Counted from the first letter of the stretch, positions 1 to 12,217 are shown. The stretch is DNA of 64,000 nt from Steinernema hermaphroditum (GCA_030435675.1 CM059621.1:3658001-3722000), one strand, 5' to 3'. The notes: generated by a model from the sequence alone, not told the origin. Numbers and translations are program-made.

Positions 1-2944
1 GGTCACTAGTAATAGCCACCCAAAGCGTCTATTTTAAAATCAGTATGATCACTATTGCCAGCGTTCGCTGAGAGAGTAAGCAATAGCTACTACTGTATAT
101 CATTTTTCTATTTTTGGTTTATATATTATGCTCCACGAATAATTCATTAGGTGAATTAATACTCAGCTCGCTCTTAATGTCACATGATTTATCTATTTAT
201 AGAAATGTAGCTTTCGCTTTGCCAGCTAGAGCAGGACGCTTCGAGAACTTAGAAAACATCAAGCTGATCGCCATTCTATGATATGTCTTGATACCGACAA
301 GTTAGAATTATGACTATATTTTGATGCATGAAATCTGCTTCAATTCTCCTCTGAAAACAGTGCTTGTGTTAAGATGTTGATTGATATTAAAGCGAGGAGC
401 TGCATTAAGTCTAAAAACCGAAAAAACAATGAGGACATGATTCGACGTTTGTAGCACTATTTTTTTACAAAACCCACCTGCGGTTGTCCTGCAGCTGCCG
501 CTTGTCGCTGCTGATTATACCCATACCGGCTAGTAGCTATCAGATAAAAGACTAAGGCATATACGAATAAGAAACTCTAAGATATCTCGTCATCGAGCAA
601 GGATTACCGGTCAAATGGTTCCAAACCGCAATTTATCCGGTGTGCTATTGATGTTAAAAGAAAAAGACACGACTATGGGAAACCGCTAACACCTGCAACT
701 GACGAGATCACCAATGTGACATTTTCGCGGCAACTGCTTCATTGTTTTCCTGTTCATCGACCTCATTGACACACTAAGGACGAGAACATTTCTTTCGCAG
801 TCACTCTATGTCTATCCGATAAAAAATACAAAGCGCAAAGAATTTGGACCTATTTCTTTAATATCTTTCTGGCCGTCCTATATCATAACTAAAAGTGGCA
901 AACGCCGTGTTAAAGAAACGACTGTTTAGAATATATGAGGGCATGGGCCGCTTAGTGAAAATTTGATGTTTGAGCTTAATATAAATTGCAATGTGTTGGC
1001 GCCGAACATAAGTGCACTTTGATGTTGGATGTCAAAAACACGCAACGTTCTCCATGGAGTATAGGAAATTTCGAATAGATAGGGGCATGACGCTCAGGAT
1101 TGGTATAACACTCGAGCATGACCGAAACGTAGAGCAATTGATTTGCGATTTTATTCATCATTGCCTACCTTCGCATGTGTTATAGAGATTATATCTAGGT
1201 AACGTATAGAAAACTGTCATACCGTACTCTTGCGGATTCCAAGAAGCCTCTTGCTGTTGAACCACTCATATCTCTCTTTGGAGGGCTGAAACAAACACAG
1301 CGTACAAGTCCTGTATAGTACACGTATAATTTACCGAATTAGCGAAACATGAACAACGATCAAAGAGCAACGGGACCCCACTAATGAAAACCGCTAGTAC
1401 GACACGACATTTGCGAGTTTTGGACGAAGCGCCACTGCTCGACTATCGGGCTGTTTATTTTGGATGCGGCTGGGCGCAGATGCTGTCAGTATCGAAACGT
1501 TCATGCTGATGCTAGGTGAATCTTCCAGCATTACCTTGCGCTCAGTGCTCCCATTGGCAAACCTTGGCTAAGCCAAGGCCCAGAGCCATCGAAAATAACA
1601 TAGCATTAGGCTAGACGAGCGGCATAAGCAAGCTCATTCCCTCGGAAGGGTTCAGCAAATTGTTTTCAATGTTGGGTAAGTTGTTTCCGGATCCTTTCGG
1701 ACATCAATACACTTTAATTAAAGAAACAAAAAATCCGATGGATTGGGGTTAACACGTTTTACTAGTGCAGTCGTTTTGTGCACCTGGTCCTCACCCAACA
1801 TGCGTACTCAATCACGATCGCGGTACTCGGCCTACCACCTGAATCAAGAGTGTCTACGCGTAAGACAAATCGGATTTTGAACTTCTTTTCGAGAACTGTC
1901 ATGCAAATCAGGAACGGCCTAATGAAAATCTTTTTCGGGAAAACGCGACCGCTGCGACTCCAGAAGTTTGGAATCGTTTTTGCAGTGGATATTTAAACCT
2001 TTGGAAATAAGCCGTAGAGTTCGGAGCTGTAGAGTGCACTCACGTACAGCTGAAAAATAGTAAGGGGCTAGCCACGTTAATAGAATGAACTTTAAATCCT
2101 ATGAATTCGACGACCCTTGAAAACAATGACAAACATCCAATGTAAAAACGGATCAGCCAACATCGTTCAGATTATATCCAGCGAGGTTGAAATACTGACC
2201 ATATTTGCTTTAAAAACTTTAAACAAACGCCTTAGTCGCAAGGAATAAACAATTGCTAATCTTCTTGATGCATTACAATTCCTCAACTAAACAAACTTTT
2301 CACAAAACACGTCTCATACAAAGTGAACCTATCCCGTCTCAAACTGGAGAATCTTTCCGCGTCGAGGATAAAAAGGAACGAGCTGGTTCGGAATAGCCCT
2401 TAAGCAGCAGAGGATGAAGCATTAAACCAAATGAATTGTGGAATTCGTGTTATTTTTTCGACAAAGAAGCGGAAGGATGTGTTTTGTTTCGACCAAGAGC
2501 CCCTTCAAAATCGGTCCTCCTATTATGGAGTGACACATAAATACTGGAAAGTCTTAATGCTTGAAATTTCTCAAGATTTCGTGGACGAGCTGTTATTTCC
2601 TCCCAAGCTTACTTCTGAATGCGCGTTTGAGACTAAAACTTCCTGTATGTGGAAAAGCAGGGCTTTTACTATAGGAAAACTGCGATTTGTGATATTGAGT
2701 GACCTGGGGTAGTGGTGCTGTGAGATTCAGCCAACGAAACAATAGCAATGTTCGGACAGAAACAGAACAATCTGTGGAAGAACAGAGAATGAAAACGGTC
2801 ATGAAGGATATGAACTTTTAGACTTCACAGAATTATCGTTATGTAAGCTTCAAGGAGAATGCATTGTCTATCAATATGGAGACAAAACGAATGATTGGAC
2901 AAAACTGACGTTCATAAGATTCATAACATTGACTATTTATGTCC
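1..2944. other. Intergenic, no supportable gene
   Basis: No open frame in this stretch is supported by splice sites, codon pattern or a recognisable motif. The short frames present are of a length expected by chance at this base composition. It ends at the stop codon of the minus-strand srt gene. No terminal inverted repeat or tandem array was recognised here. Confidence 0.5.
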
Positions 2945-4219
2945 TCAAAAGTAAGTGGTATCCGTCCTGGACGCCGTAATTGTTACGGTCGAAGATGTGT
3001 TGCGTCCAGTCGAGTCGCCGTAGGTCACTGAGCGTGTGGGATGAGTAGAGTTTGAGGACATTTTCTTGCCGCAGAAGAGGTTGATTACACCTGATCGAAT
3101 AGTTCTGTTCAGAACCAGATATATGAAAACGGCCCCGCCTGAAATTCGTTGAAAACAAAACAAAGTAAAGAGTGAGGCTCGCCACGTACCTGTGCTCCCT
3201 TGCCAGGTGAATTCAGCGACTAGAATTAGAAAATACGGCACAGAGAAGAACTGCATGTAGACATAGAGAGACGCCGCCATGAAGTTTAAGGAGCAAACAC
3301 AAAACGCTTGAAGGAATAACTAATAAGGCTGTCATTTTCTAGATCAAGAGATAACTGACTCACCTGCCGCTGAAGTTTGCTGAGGTTAGCCGTTGATGCT
3401 CCTCTAGTTTTCCACCAGACCGTAGTGAGAAGAAAAATGTGTAGAGTCGTCAATCTTGAGGAAACCGCGATGTTGTTGACAGATAAGAGATAGCCAGAGT
3501 ACTAAACCAATCGAGCTAGAAACCTCCCGAGATGACTTGCTTACATAGCTGTGATCGACTTCCAAACCGTCAATCAAGAAGTAAGGATCGAAGAAGTAAG
3601 CATAGGCTTTTGAGCTGAACTGGCAGCCTCTAGTGAACCAGAGCGCAAAAAGTCCGTAAAAAAACGGGATCGCGATTGCTGCATACACCTTCTTTCCCTC
3701 ATAGAGCTTTTGCAGAAACCAAACATTCCACAGATCGCTGCATCTATTCAGTGTCAGAAGGATGCACATACCGCACTGGGTGCACCAAACGGCTGTAATT
3801 GGCTGTTTGTGCTTCCCACAATTGCTCCTTACCGATCGACGACGCTCCAACGAAGTAGTGCATCACGACATACGGGCACGCAACCAAACCAAGTAAGCTG
3901 AAAATCCCTCCAAGAAGGCAGTTGTATACTATGCTCATGCAGTCCAAGATTCCCAGGAAAAACATAACCTTAAAACAGGAATGTGCGAACAGTTCCGGCT
4001 TTTTCATAACGATAAGACACGGGATGTGCAATGTCTGAAATATGAATTTAGGGTAGGGGAACGGCGTTGTAACCTTACCAAATACAGTGACCCAATGCCG
4101 ACGCAGAAGCCGCCAACTAGGAAGCTGGGACTTCCCTCATTAGCCCACTGTTGATCGGTTTTCATGGAACAGTTGTAGCGCTCGAGGAACTCTTCGTGAT
4201 GGAGGAAGTAAAGGTCCAT
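2945..4219 (-). CDS. Serpentine receptor class T (srt) chemoreceptor, six exons
   Basis: This is a seven-helix chemoreceptor of the nematode srt class, expected in sensory-neuron membranes. Minus-strand coding exons are 4219-4079, 4034-3833, 3792-3545, 3501-3364, 3319-3190 and 3138-2945, giving 350 residues, which fits the family. Introns are 40-51 bases with GT/AG borders and the frame is kept throughout. Visible srt hallmarks are an N-terminal YNCS, HIPCLIVM after helix 1, CFKVMFFLGILDCMS in helix 2, LTLNRCSDLW after helix 3, LQRQLFLQ before helix 6, AASLYVYMQFF in helix 6 and VFIYLVLNRTIRSGV after helix 7. The tail is rich in Ser and Thr. The last intron (3189-3139, 51 bases) is a multiple of three without a stop, so an unspliced reading looks deceptively intact. 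It is more diverged from the other two srt genes than they are from each other. Class assignment is from remembered motifs; the ligand is unknown. Confidence 0.88.
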
Positions 4220-5346
4220 TGCTCGCCGACTCTACAACGGCAGCTCAAATTAACAGTCTTCAAGTGGATTTCTGTTCGCGATGCCACTTAAAAGATGAAT
4301 AATGATTTCTAAAAGTTCGAGCTCGGCGGCACTTCGTTGACGATTCAGAACATAAGTGGTCATAATTGCTTGTGATTCGTTTCGTGGCATTTAGAGAAGG
4401 GGCTACGTCACGAGAGTGTGTATACTTTGTTTCAAGTTTGCCGGTGTGTGTCTATCGACCGTTGTTCTTGAAAAGATAAATATTTGCACCATTGTTCGAG
4501 ATTCATTGCACTAAATACTTCAGAAATAATGAAATAGGTATTATAGCAGAGGGCTCGCCTCGTCTGGTTATGTCACTACCAAACGGCCACGCGGGACTTG
4601 GATAATTCACCTCAAACTTGGGTAATTAAACCTTTATATAAACAAACACGTTAACAACACGATAACAAATAACAAGGATGAGAAGTTGAAACAAAAGCCT
4701 AAACGGCTCAATCGCAGGGGCGCGCAGCCCACGCTACGGTCGTCTGCAAGGATCGCGGCGGGACCCAATCATTCGACTAACTAGATATAGCAGATGTTCG
4801 TACATAACGCTCCTTCAGGTCGGTTTGGAATCGCTCTCGGCGATAGGTATCCAGTGCGTTCACACACAGCAAGCGGTTTCTAAAAGGTGCTGCAATGGCA
4901 ACTGAGGAAGTATAATGAAAACAACGAGAAACATAAAGAGTGTTCATGACGCACAGGCTTTTCCGGTGAACTACATAACACCACGTCCAGCAGTCTCTGT
5001 CGGTATAACCTAAATTTCAAGAAGATTACACTGTTGTTTGTCGACATTCACTCTATATGCAACTAATATCTAAAGCCACGTTTGTTATTAGCGTTTTAGA
5101 ACAACTTCCTGATGTAGCATGTGGTGCGTTTTAAATTGCTTTGCGGTTTGTTCACAGCTTTCGAGTTTTCTGTAGTTTTATCCCTTGAATCAACACGATT
5201 TCGCCTCGCAAGACACCTATTATGGCACAGAAAAGCAAATACCACACCGTGATCGCTGGCTTTTTTTCCTTCTTCATCCCAGAGCACGATGTCAGCGATC
5301 CCGTCAGTATGCGCGGAATCTTAAGCAGAAAAGAGGCTGATATCCC

Positions 5347-5570
5347 ATGACGGGTAGCACATCTGACAAGATCCAATCATCGGCCGGTGGCGCACAGACA
5401 TTGAATTTCCAGCGAATCGGTCACAGTGAAGAACTTCTTGGTCAGGTGGACGGAACTACAGCTCCCCGATGTTCGAGGCCTTTTGGGAGCCCGAGCTGTC
5501 ACTGCTGGCAACACAACAGGCCGAGAGCGATCGCTCACTGAACTTATTCGAGGGACACATGGATTTCTAC
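5347..5570 (+). repeat. Dispersed repeat with coding-like similarity to 19780-20010 (opposite strand)
   Basis: Read forward, this block includes a phrase like TELQLPDVRGL followed by GARAVTAG. The reverse strand of the 19.8-20.0 kb block reads LELRLPDVPGLPEARAIIA at the matching place. The similarity continues at DNA level over roughly 150-200 bases with substitutions and indels. Retention at protein level suggests both are relics of a coding mobile element, but the family was not recognised. Boundaries are approximate. Confidence 0.5.
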
Positions 5571-5721
5571 AGCTTCAGTGGTGAAAAACCTGAACGGCTC
5601 GCGGCAAAAAGTGGATCGAAGTATTCGATTCGTGGTGGTGGTGTATGATGGTGCTGAGCTGCAGCAACCGATCGCTTTGTGCAGGTTGTTGCTTTTATCA
5701 TGATCCACCACGGACCATCAG

Positions 5722-5960
5722 ATGCAAGCTCGGAAGCGTCCGCTGTGCCGCAAACGATATTCCGCTGCCATAGCTGAAAATTTGCCGATTCCCAGATGCC
5801 CCGTGAAGTGCGCCGTCTACGACCGGTTCGACATCTACGCCGCGCCAGGGATGAAGTCGTCTGTCAGACATCCTCTGTTTGTCTATGTTCGGTGTCGCGC
5901 AAGGCATAATGCCTTTGATTCGCGAAATAAAGTCGATAAAGTCGTGAAGTCCGTGCGAAC
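5722..5960 (+). repeat. Dispersed repeat R1, copy 1
   Basis: The block starts near GATGCAAGCTCGGAAGCGT and ends near ATAAAGTCGTGAAGTC. It recurs inverted at 28243-28480 with extended similarity, for example the shared run GGCATAATGCC/CTTTGATTCGCGAAA and a shared stretch around CACTTCACGGGGCATCTG. A shorter piece is at 14463-14540 and a tip at 26925-26962. It is probably a non-autonomous mobile element; its ends and target duplication were not resolved. The open frame through it (131 codons) is not treated as a gene. Confidence 0.6.
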
Positions 5961-7788
5961 GCCCATATCCTGTTCAGCCAGCATAAGCAAGCGTGTTGGT
6001 AAACAAACAACGCAGGTCATAAAAATTTACATCAGATCAGGTCACTACGAAGAGGAAAGACGAAATCATACACAGAATGACGGAAACGAATTTAACTGTG
6101 GATGGAGGCCAGCCTGATAATAGGACACATAAAAATTTTATAATTTTTGAAAACCTTTTCCTTCATATGTAGCAGACGAATGAAACCAGTTCAAAGATAC
6201 CAGTTCAACAGTTCAGACGTCCGAACTAACGTCTTTATACAGCTCGTTGGAAATCACCGCTTCGCACAAAACTTTGATTATTGGTATCCGTTTTTGTAAT
6301 CCTCCAAAACACAGGATTCGAATGTAATCCGTCTTCTTTTAGCGGATTGTTTCACGCGTTGTTATTATTTTAAGCGGTTGCGACAAAATCGGCTTCGCGT
6401 GTTTGTATATAAAGGCGATTGCCTTCCAGTCTTGGTAATGCACAAAATTTGGATTAGTTGATATCGGATGTAAGCTTCGAATTCTTATGCCACACTTTTT
6501 ATAACAAACACGTAAAATGTGTGACACTGTGAGGTAGATATGGTACACATCTTCACAGGGCGCATTGTTTTTAATTTACGTTAGGTGATTGTTTTATCAC
6601 GATGTTACCGTTTCCTAAAAAAAACTTTAATTTGCTTAATGGCCGCTAGTGTCGCATAAAAAAACGAAATTTGAAAAGCCTGTCTGACGGCCCGTTCATC
6701 CGGGATCGTAGCGCTGTGGGGTTTTAGGAAGAAAAGACGATAATATTCACAATAAACAGATTATGTACACACAATTTGTGTGACGATTAACTGTTTTGGA
6801 CAAGATGTAATACACAGCACGTTGTGATGTATGATAAACATGAGATGGCAAGATTTTTTTTGCTCTTTTTAACGAGCGGTGGCGATGCTTGTGCTGCTGT
6901 GTCTCGATAAAGCATGTGTGGAGAAGTGGAGAATTCGTGAAGGCTCGCACAAACGAACCAAATTTTCGACTTCCGTGTGAAGGTGAACTCCTATTCGTAC
7001 AAGGCGGGTTTCGTTAATCTTCAGTAACACTCTCAAAGTCTTTTATTCAGTCCAATTCGCGCGGCAGCTGGTAGCTTGACTCTGAAATGCGCGGATATCT
7101 TATGGAGCCGAGCCGCGTGCACACTAAACATCCCAGGACAGGAAAAGGACAAAACTAAAAGGGAATGGTTGCGAAGGAAGTCGACATACCGTAAAACATA
7201 ACCCTAAAATAGCAACCAAAGCAACCTTCATTGTCGACGTCGCTAGCACAAAGGGAGCCTTTCGAAGTTTCCGCCAGTTCGATCACACAGTTGGGGTTTC
7301 GTTGGTAAAGTCAACTATAGACATTTAAGCGCGGTCAGGGGCGCGTAAAAGCCGTCGGGCTTCTCGAATCGGGCTTCATTCAATGACGCTTACTTATGCC
7401 TATTTTCAGCTCGATCAGTGCAGGAAGTTCAGGAGGTTCGCAGGTTGTCTAAAATATTGTATGTATGTCGTCCCGCCTTTATCGAAATGCAATCAAAATT
7501 TGTATTTGTTTTTGCATTTTGCATGCTAAAATCGGTGTTTTGTTTTCGAGTAAATCCGCAAAATTGCGCAAATTGTGAACGCAAACAACGCACACTGCGT
7601 TGTCGAGTTAATTACTCGTTCGCCTGACGTTCTGTCTCGTAATTGTTTAATCGCGCAAAAATAATTGCGCGCCATTTCCGGGCCAGCCCACCAGGAACCA
7701 AACTGTTCCGCTCATTCGGCCTCCCACTAATTCGAAGGATTATTCAAAACAATTCGAAAGATAATGGTATGGTCGCCTTTCTTTTCAG

Positions 7789-7919
7789 ATATGCTGTTTG
7801 CGATAACACTGGTTTTGCCCATCTTCATAATGACGATTTGTTTCTGCATTTGCATGAGTGTCATCTGTCTCTCATGTCATATGGAGGATCATCGGAAATG
7901 TGCTCCTATCGATGTATAA
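7789..7919 (+). pseudogene. Terminal coding exon of a one-helix membrane protein, upstream exons not found
   Basis: After a strong acceptor (CCTTTCTTTTCAG, ending 7788) an exon opens with two bases completing a split codon, then ATGCTG and 42 codons to TAA. It reads one long hydrophobic helix starting MLFAITLVLPIF, then a short charged tail (HMEDHRK) ending APIDV. The same layout occurs in the last exon of 11379-12013: acceptor, phase 1 junction, ML.xIxxVxPI start, helix, tail ending APVDV. The two last exons therefore look homologous. No upstream exon with a matching phase 1 donor was convincing, so this may be a partial relic or a gene whose 5' exons are too short to see. The Phi-Asp-Val end could be a class II PDZ ligand; that is inference. 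Confidence 0.45.
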
Positions 7920-8959
7920 AATCGCATTCCGTGATTATGTAATGTTACTGCGATGTAAACGGAGGAAAGAAATATTTAGCACCATTGCAGTTGTAATACA
8001 TTCGGAATGGCGGTCAATTATCCAGACTCAAAAACAATTTCGCTTATCCACGCATTTAATCGAGTTTGTGCAATATCAGCGTTGGGAAAACAAGACCACG
8101 GCATCAAATTTGATAATGATTCATGATGCAGTTACTCAGGATTTCCGTCGAAACGGGCTGCATCAGCAAGAAAAATAAACGAGCATATATGTATATTGCT
8201 TACAAATTTCGCTAGATTTCGCAGCTATTTCTGGCGGTATTTCTGTAACCTTGTTTGTGGTAAAACGCGTTTCATTCGTAATAGGTAGGTGTTGGTCTGG
8301 TTCCCCCCTAAGTCCCCCTTTTCTCTGGTGTCTGAAACCGACACAGTGTCTGCTATCCGATCGTATACTGTGTGTTGCTTAGTGATAGTGTCACATGGTC
8401 TTTTGCGAAAATATAGTCTTACTGTCTGTCGGTGGCGATCGGTTGGGTCATTCGTTCGCTCTCTCAGGAATGCGTCGTGCCCTCCTGTCGCTCTGCTTTT
8501 AAGTTCGGCCTCTACGTCTCTTTGAAGTCTGCGTACATTGATCGGACAGATGCTTTAAACTCCGATGTCCTGGTCAGAACAAAGGAGAGAAGCAGTGCTT
8601 ACTGTGATCTACGCTTCTTGGCTGTGCATTATGGGTATCTTGCACGTCGTATACCTGTTATCCAAGAGGAAAGTAAAGTAACAAGTGGGGTCAAGAATGG
8701 AAGCGGTCAGAAGCCAGAACCACGAAACCGGTTTCATTCAGTGTCGACGAAAAAAATTTTATTCGTGAGGACCATTTCCAAATAGTGTACTCAATCCAGG
8801 ACAACTGTGCAAGCGGAAATGTGTGTTGATGGTGATGTGGGCAGTGATGATGTTATATCGTGAATGTGAGTGAGGCATTAGAGTTATTGAATTAATGGAA
8901 TGTTCAGGTAAAAACATAGAGTGAAAATACTTATAACTTGCCTATACCGCTCTCTGGAG

Positions 8960-9662
8960 ATGTGGAAAGGTGTCACCATCATTCAGTATTGCGTAATATT
9001 CGTTTTATCCGTTATAAACGTTGCCCTTGTCACCAACCTTCTCCAACGATCCACACCGTCATCACCTTGGAAGATCAACAACACCACGTTTCTCTTTCTG
9101 GTTTCCATCATTGCAGTTTCCGTATGTTATGTGCAGTTTTCGGTGGTGTGGCTTCTCTACAGTTTCAACGCACTTGATTACCTTCCTTATATAAACATTT
9201 TGCTTATGGCATCGGGAAATCTAACAACTGCAGTGCGTATTTTCTACGACACCGTCACGATCATCTTGCTGTGCCATAGAATAATTTCCATTAAATGGCC
9301 TTTGGCTAAACAAAGGCTAAGTTTCAAGATTATTTTCATTGCACCAAGTGCGGTCGGTGTTACCGTATGTGCAGCTTGCATATACAATGGCTACAGAGAT
9401 CTAGGATCAAAATGTGTTAGCGTTGCGACACCTCCACAAGGTGAAAAGACGGGAATGGGCAGTAGCCTTTAAAGCAAGTTCAGGGGAGTGCTCACCGTTG
9501 TCTGCCGTGTACAACCGGCTGTTCTTCGCAATCCGATTAGTGTTTTCGGTTTCGGTTGTTCATTTCGGAGCTGCGCTTCATATAGTCTATCGCCAGTACA
9601 AGAAACATCATACGAATGTGCGCAACTCAAAGGTTGGTTCGATTGTGTTGAAAATTCTTTAA
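8960..9662 (+). pseudogene. Seven-helix chemoreceptor, srbc-like, 3'-truncated
   Basis: ATG at 8960 opens exon 8960-9440. A 43-base intron (9441-9483, GTGAAAAG...AAGTTCAG) follows, then an exon from 9484 with a stop at 9660-9662. The product has five hydrophobic segments: about residues 5-28 (TIIQYCVIFVLSVINVALV), 37-62 (TFLFLVSIIAVSVCYVQF), 75-103 (ending YDTVTIILLCHRII), 117-137 and 172-195. A basic loop (YRQYKKHHTNVRNSK) comes next. The arrangement and the helix 3 end followed by KWPLAKQR fit nematode serpentine receptors, best the srbc class. Helices 6 and 7 are absent: the frame closes ten codons after the loop and a GC-rich repeat (about 9830-10072) follows. An exon hidden beyond the repeat cannot be excluded, but none was seen in 10.1-11.3 kb. 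Confidence 0.6.
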
Positions 9663-9829
9663 CCATTAACAAATCTTACAAATCCCAAAGTGGTTAGATT
9701 TTAGTTGTGGTGGGGGGGAAGCTGGTACGAGGAGACCGCAGATGTAGACAGAAAATTGGATGTGGATTTTTTTTTCATGGGCGGAGTTTTCTTTGCACTT
9801 CTACGCTAATTCGCACCTCTGCAAAAAGG

Positions 9830-10072
9830 AGCAACCCGAAAAGGTTCGATTCGCGATGCGTTTTCGGATTTCGAAGGACTCGAATTCCGACTGGCACAAG
9901 ACATCCAACGGAATCTCGGTCGAGATGGCTGTCCGAGACAGTGCCCGGGATTAGAACGAGTCCTTAAACGGGGTTTCTGGTCATCGAGTCCGAACTCGGA
10001 TTCGTTTGGATTTCGGAGTCGATGCCCATCACTGGACCGGGACTCCGGCTGGACCCGGACTCAGAGTCTCCC
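9830..10072. repeat. GC-rich degenerate simple repeat
   Basis: This is a locally GC-rich tract with recurring words such as GGACTC, CTCGGA, TTCGGA and GGACCCGGACTC on both strands. It lies directly after the truncated receptor gene. It resembles in composition the CCGGAGCCGG-rich ends of the foldback element at 24761-24992 and its diverged relative at 30650-30790. No coding support. Confidence 0.45.
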
Positions 10073-11378
10073 CACAATCATTGGTAATGCTATTCTTAGA
10101 ACCCACATTTTAAAACAACGTGATCAAAAACGATGATTTAGATGAACAAATTTGTAATGATCGTCTTCTATTTGCGGTTCATTCTGGAAGTGGTTCCATT
10201 TGCCTGCGACAATATTCTTCGCAGCACAGTAAGTTAGCGGCCTGTCGAGCTTCGAATAATCAGAAATTATGTTAGATTGGAGTGAACGTGGCGCAGTACA
10301 TAGGAGCATATGGGGCCCTTGGGGGAACACTTGATCCCTTCTTCTGCATTTGGCTTTACTACGTTCCATTCCTACGGAAAAAAGTGACGGTCGTAACACC
10401 GAAACAAGTTACTTGCATAGAGTAGTTCCTTGTTGTCATGTGCGGTATCAGAACTACAATAAACGTAAAAACTGAACTGAACAAGAATAATACTTTACGC
10501 AGAATATAACAAAGCAGAAATTTTTATGTTCCTGTGATCAGTCTAGTTTTGAGTCGTATAATCTAGTAACTTGTGAACATGCACTTCTGTGCACGATTGT
10601 CAGACACGCGGATATCATTAGAGCCCGGATATAGCAGCGCTTTCCGACGCAGAGTGCTTTCTTCCCGTTTGGCATCACAGCAGCTATGATGTGTTTTGGT
10701 CTTGTTTTGTCTGTCCTGTCAGACGGCTCAGGACATGGAATTCACGTTGTTTATATCTGTCCTCCAAGCAATTTGTCGCTTTATCTGAACGCATACTTAT
10801 GTAAGTGATGTTATGCGAGCGCGGGAGTGATCCATATATAAGAAACACCTCCAACTGACCACCGGCAGTCAGTGGTGTCCAGTTGTCAGCAGCAGACATG
10901 TTCCATATTGTGCTGAAACCCGATGAAGTTTCGTCTTTGCCATCATTAGGAGGGCGTCATTGTGTACGTTCCTCTAAAATTCGTGGAAGATTGACGTTAC
11001 GCCACCAAACATCGACTATGTTATGAATAATACTATCCACTCGCAGACTTGTTTGTATTTGTATCCTGTTCGCAAGCTTTATATGGAAACTATGCATAAA
11101 TCCATTTTTAATTGCAAGCTATCATGTGTACATCACAGTGTCCTGGGGTTCACAGTGCGATCATCCGAAAGCATTATACGGTGCTTGGGTTGAGCAGCCT
11201 GCTTGATAAGAATGTTTTCAGTGCGCCGTATAGCCAACGTTCTAAAAGCAAGTCGAGCAAGCCAGCGCGTCCTGCGCGTTTGAAATCCACCGTAGCAAGC
11301 GTATGTCATGGGAACCTTAAAGCGTTGCTGTGATAGCTCCACCGGATTCTGTTCTTCGCCAGTGCTGCCAGCCTGAAG
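10073..11378. other. Intergenic, no supportable gene
   Basis: Only short chance-length frames occur here. This stretch was searched for missing helices 6 and 7 of the 8960 receptor and none was seen. The region just before 11379 contains a TTCTTCGCCAG acceptor that probably belongs to the next gene. Confidence 0.5.
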
Positions 11379-12013
11379 ATGCCTGGAACTCCGATGTTTC
11401 CACCACCCTCCGAATCGATCATGGGGTCTCTCCGTTCGATGTTGAAGATTGAAGAAGACCGACCTTTTGATATGTCAGGGCGTGATTCCGTTGATTTAAA
11501 AGATAAGACTGGAAACTCAGTTACAATACGCGAACTAGCGCTAAATAGAGAGACTGAACGAACTGAAAAGTGTTGTACTTTTAAGGATGATCTTACCGCT
11601 GCAGTCGGTACCTTCATAGTCCACTCGCACCCTGACGACCCCAAATCGGAAGTACCAGACAAGCCGCTCCCCCTATTTCCTTTTCTCAGCGCATGCTTAA
11701 ACACACATTTATCTTCAAACACGGCACAGAACAAAAACAATCAAGAAACGAAGCGCGCGCGTTTAATCACGTGTCCTTCAGAGCGGAAAATCGGGCCACT
11801 TCTGCCGCTACTTTTGTCTTCTGAGGTCAGTAAACATCGAGTTTGTGGTGAGCAGCAACTGGTCGCTACTCTCTATCTGATCTTTCAGAAATGCTAATGA
11901 CAATAGCGTTCGTCATTCCAATCGCTGCTGTGGTGCTGTTTGCGTGGAACCTCTTTATTATGGTCTACCTAACCCGTGAGTGGCAACGGGCACCTGCTCC
12001 TGTAGACGTGTGA
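11379..12013 (+). CDS. Putative single-pass membrane protein with C-terminal Phi-Asp-Val, two exons
   Basis: ATG at 11379 follows an acceptor-like TTCTTCGCCAG (11361-11371 region), consistent with trans-splicing or a 5' UTR intron. Exon 1 is 11379-11847. A 41-base intron (11848-11888, GTGAGC...CTTTCAG) leads to exon 2, 11889-12013, giving 197 residues. A donor at 11608 (G|GTACC) is in the same phase and would give a 117-residue version, so the middle of the protein is uncertain. The N-terminal part is hydrophilic and mixed-charge (around GSLRSMLKIEEDRPFD, then a CC pair at about 66-67). The C-terminal 40 residues are one helix (MLMTIAFVIPIAAVVLF) and a short basic tail ending APVDV, so an N-outside or tail-anchored type is likely. 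No signal peptide is seen. The family was not recognised. The last exon is paralogous to 7789-7919. AATAAA follows at 12139, and the gene faces the srt gene at 12218 tail to tail. Confidence 0.55.
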
Positions 12014-12066
12014 TGATCGACTTCACGATTGTAGCTTCATTGCTGAGGCGAATAGTGCTGCGACAA

Positions 12067-12099
12067 ACAGGGCTACTTTGCTCATTAAAGTAGCCCTGT
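12067..12099 (+). other. Perfect 13-bp hairpin in the 3' UTR
   Basis: Positions 12067-12079 pair without mismatch with 12087-12099 around a seven-base loop. The hairpin lies 54 bases after the stop of the 11379 gene and before its AATAAA, so it would be in the 3' UTR. Stem and loop do not match the histone hairpin (6 bp, 4-base loop). Confidence 0.7.
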
Positions 12100-12138
12100 T
12101 ATACATTACGTTATACATTTCGTTGTAGTTAACACGTA

Positions 12139-12144
12139 AATAAA
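12139..12144 (+). terminator. Polyadenylation signal AATAAA for the 11379 gene
   Basis: A canonical AATAAA lies 126 bases after the stop codon at 12011-12013. Confidence 0.6.
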
Positions 12145-12217
12145 GAGAGTACAATGGTGTTCCCGAAGTTGAAAACCACAAATAGTAGTCGTAGTGGGTG
12201 ATTGATTCGTAGCCAAA

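Larger units (their letters stand above)
4220..7788. other. Intergenic, repeat-bearing
   Basis: This interval holds two dispersed-repeat copies (about 5347-5570 and 5722-5960), described separately. Open frames overlapping them have no start context, splice support or recognisable domain. No other gene is supported. Confidence 0.5.

Noticed and set aside
5722..6117. A 131-codon plus-strand gene
   Set aside because: It runs through a dispersed repeat with an inverted copy at 28.2-28.5 kb in which the frame is not kept.
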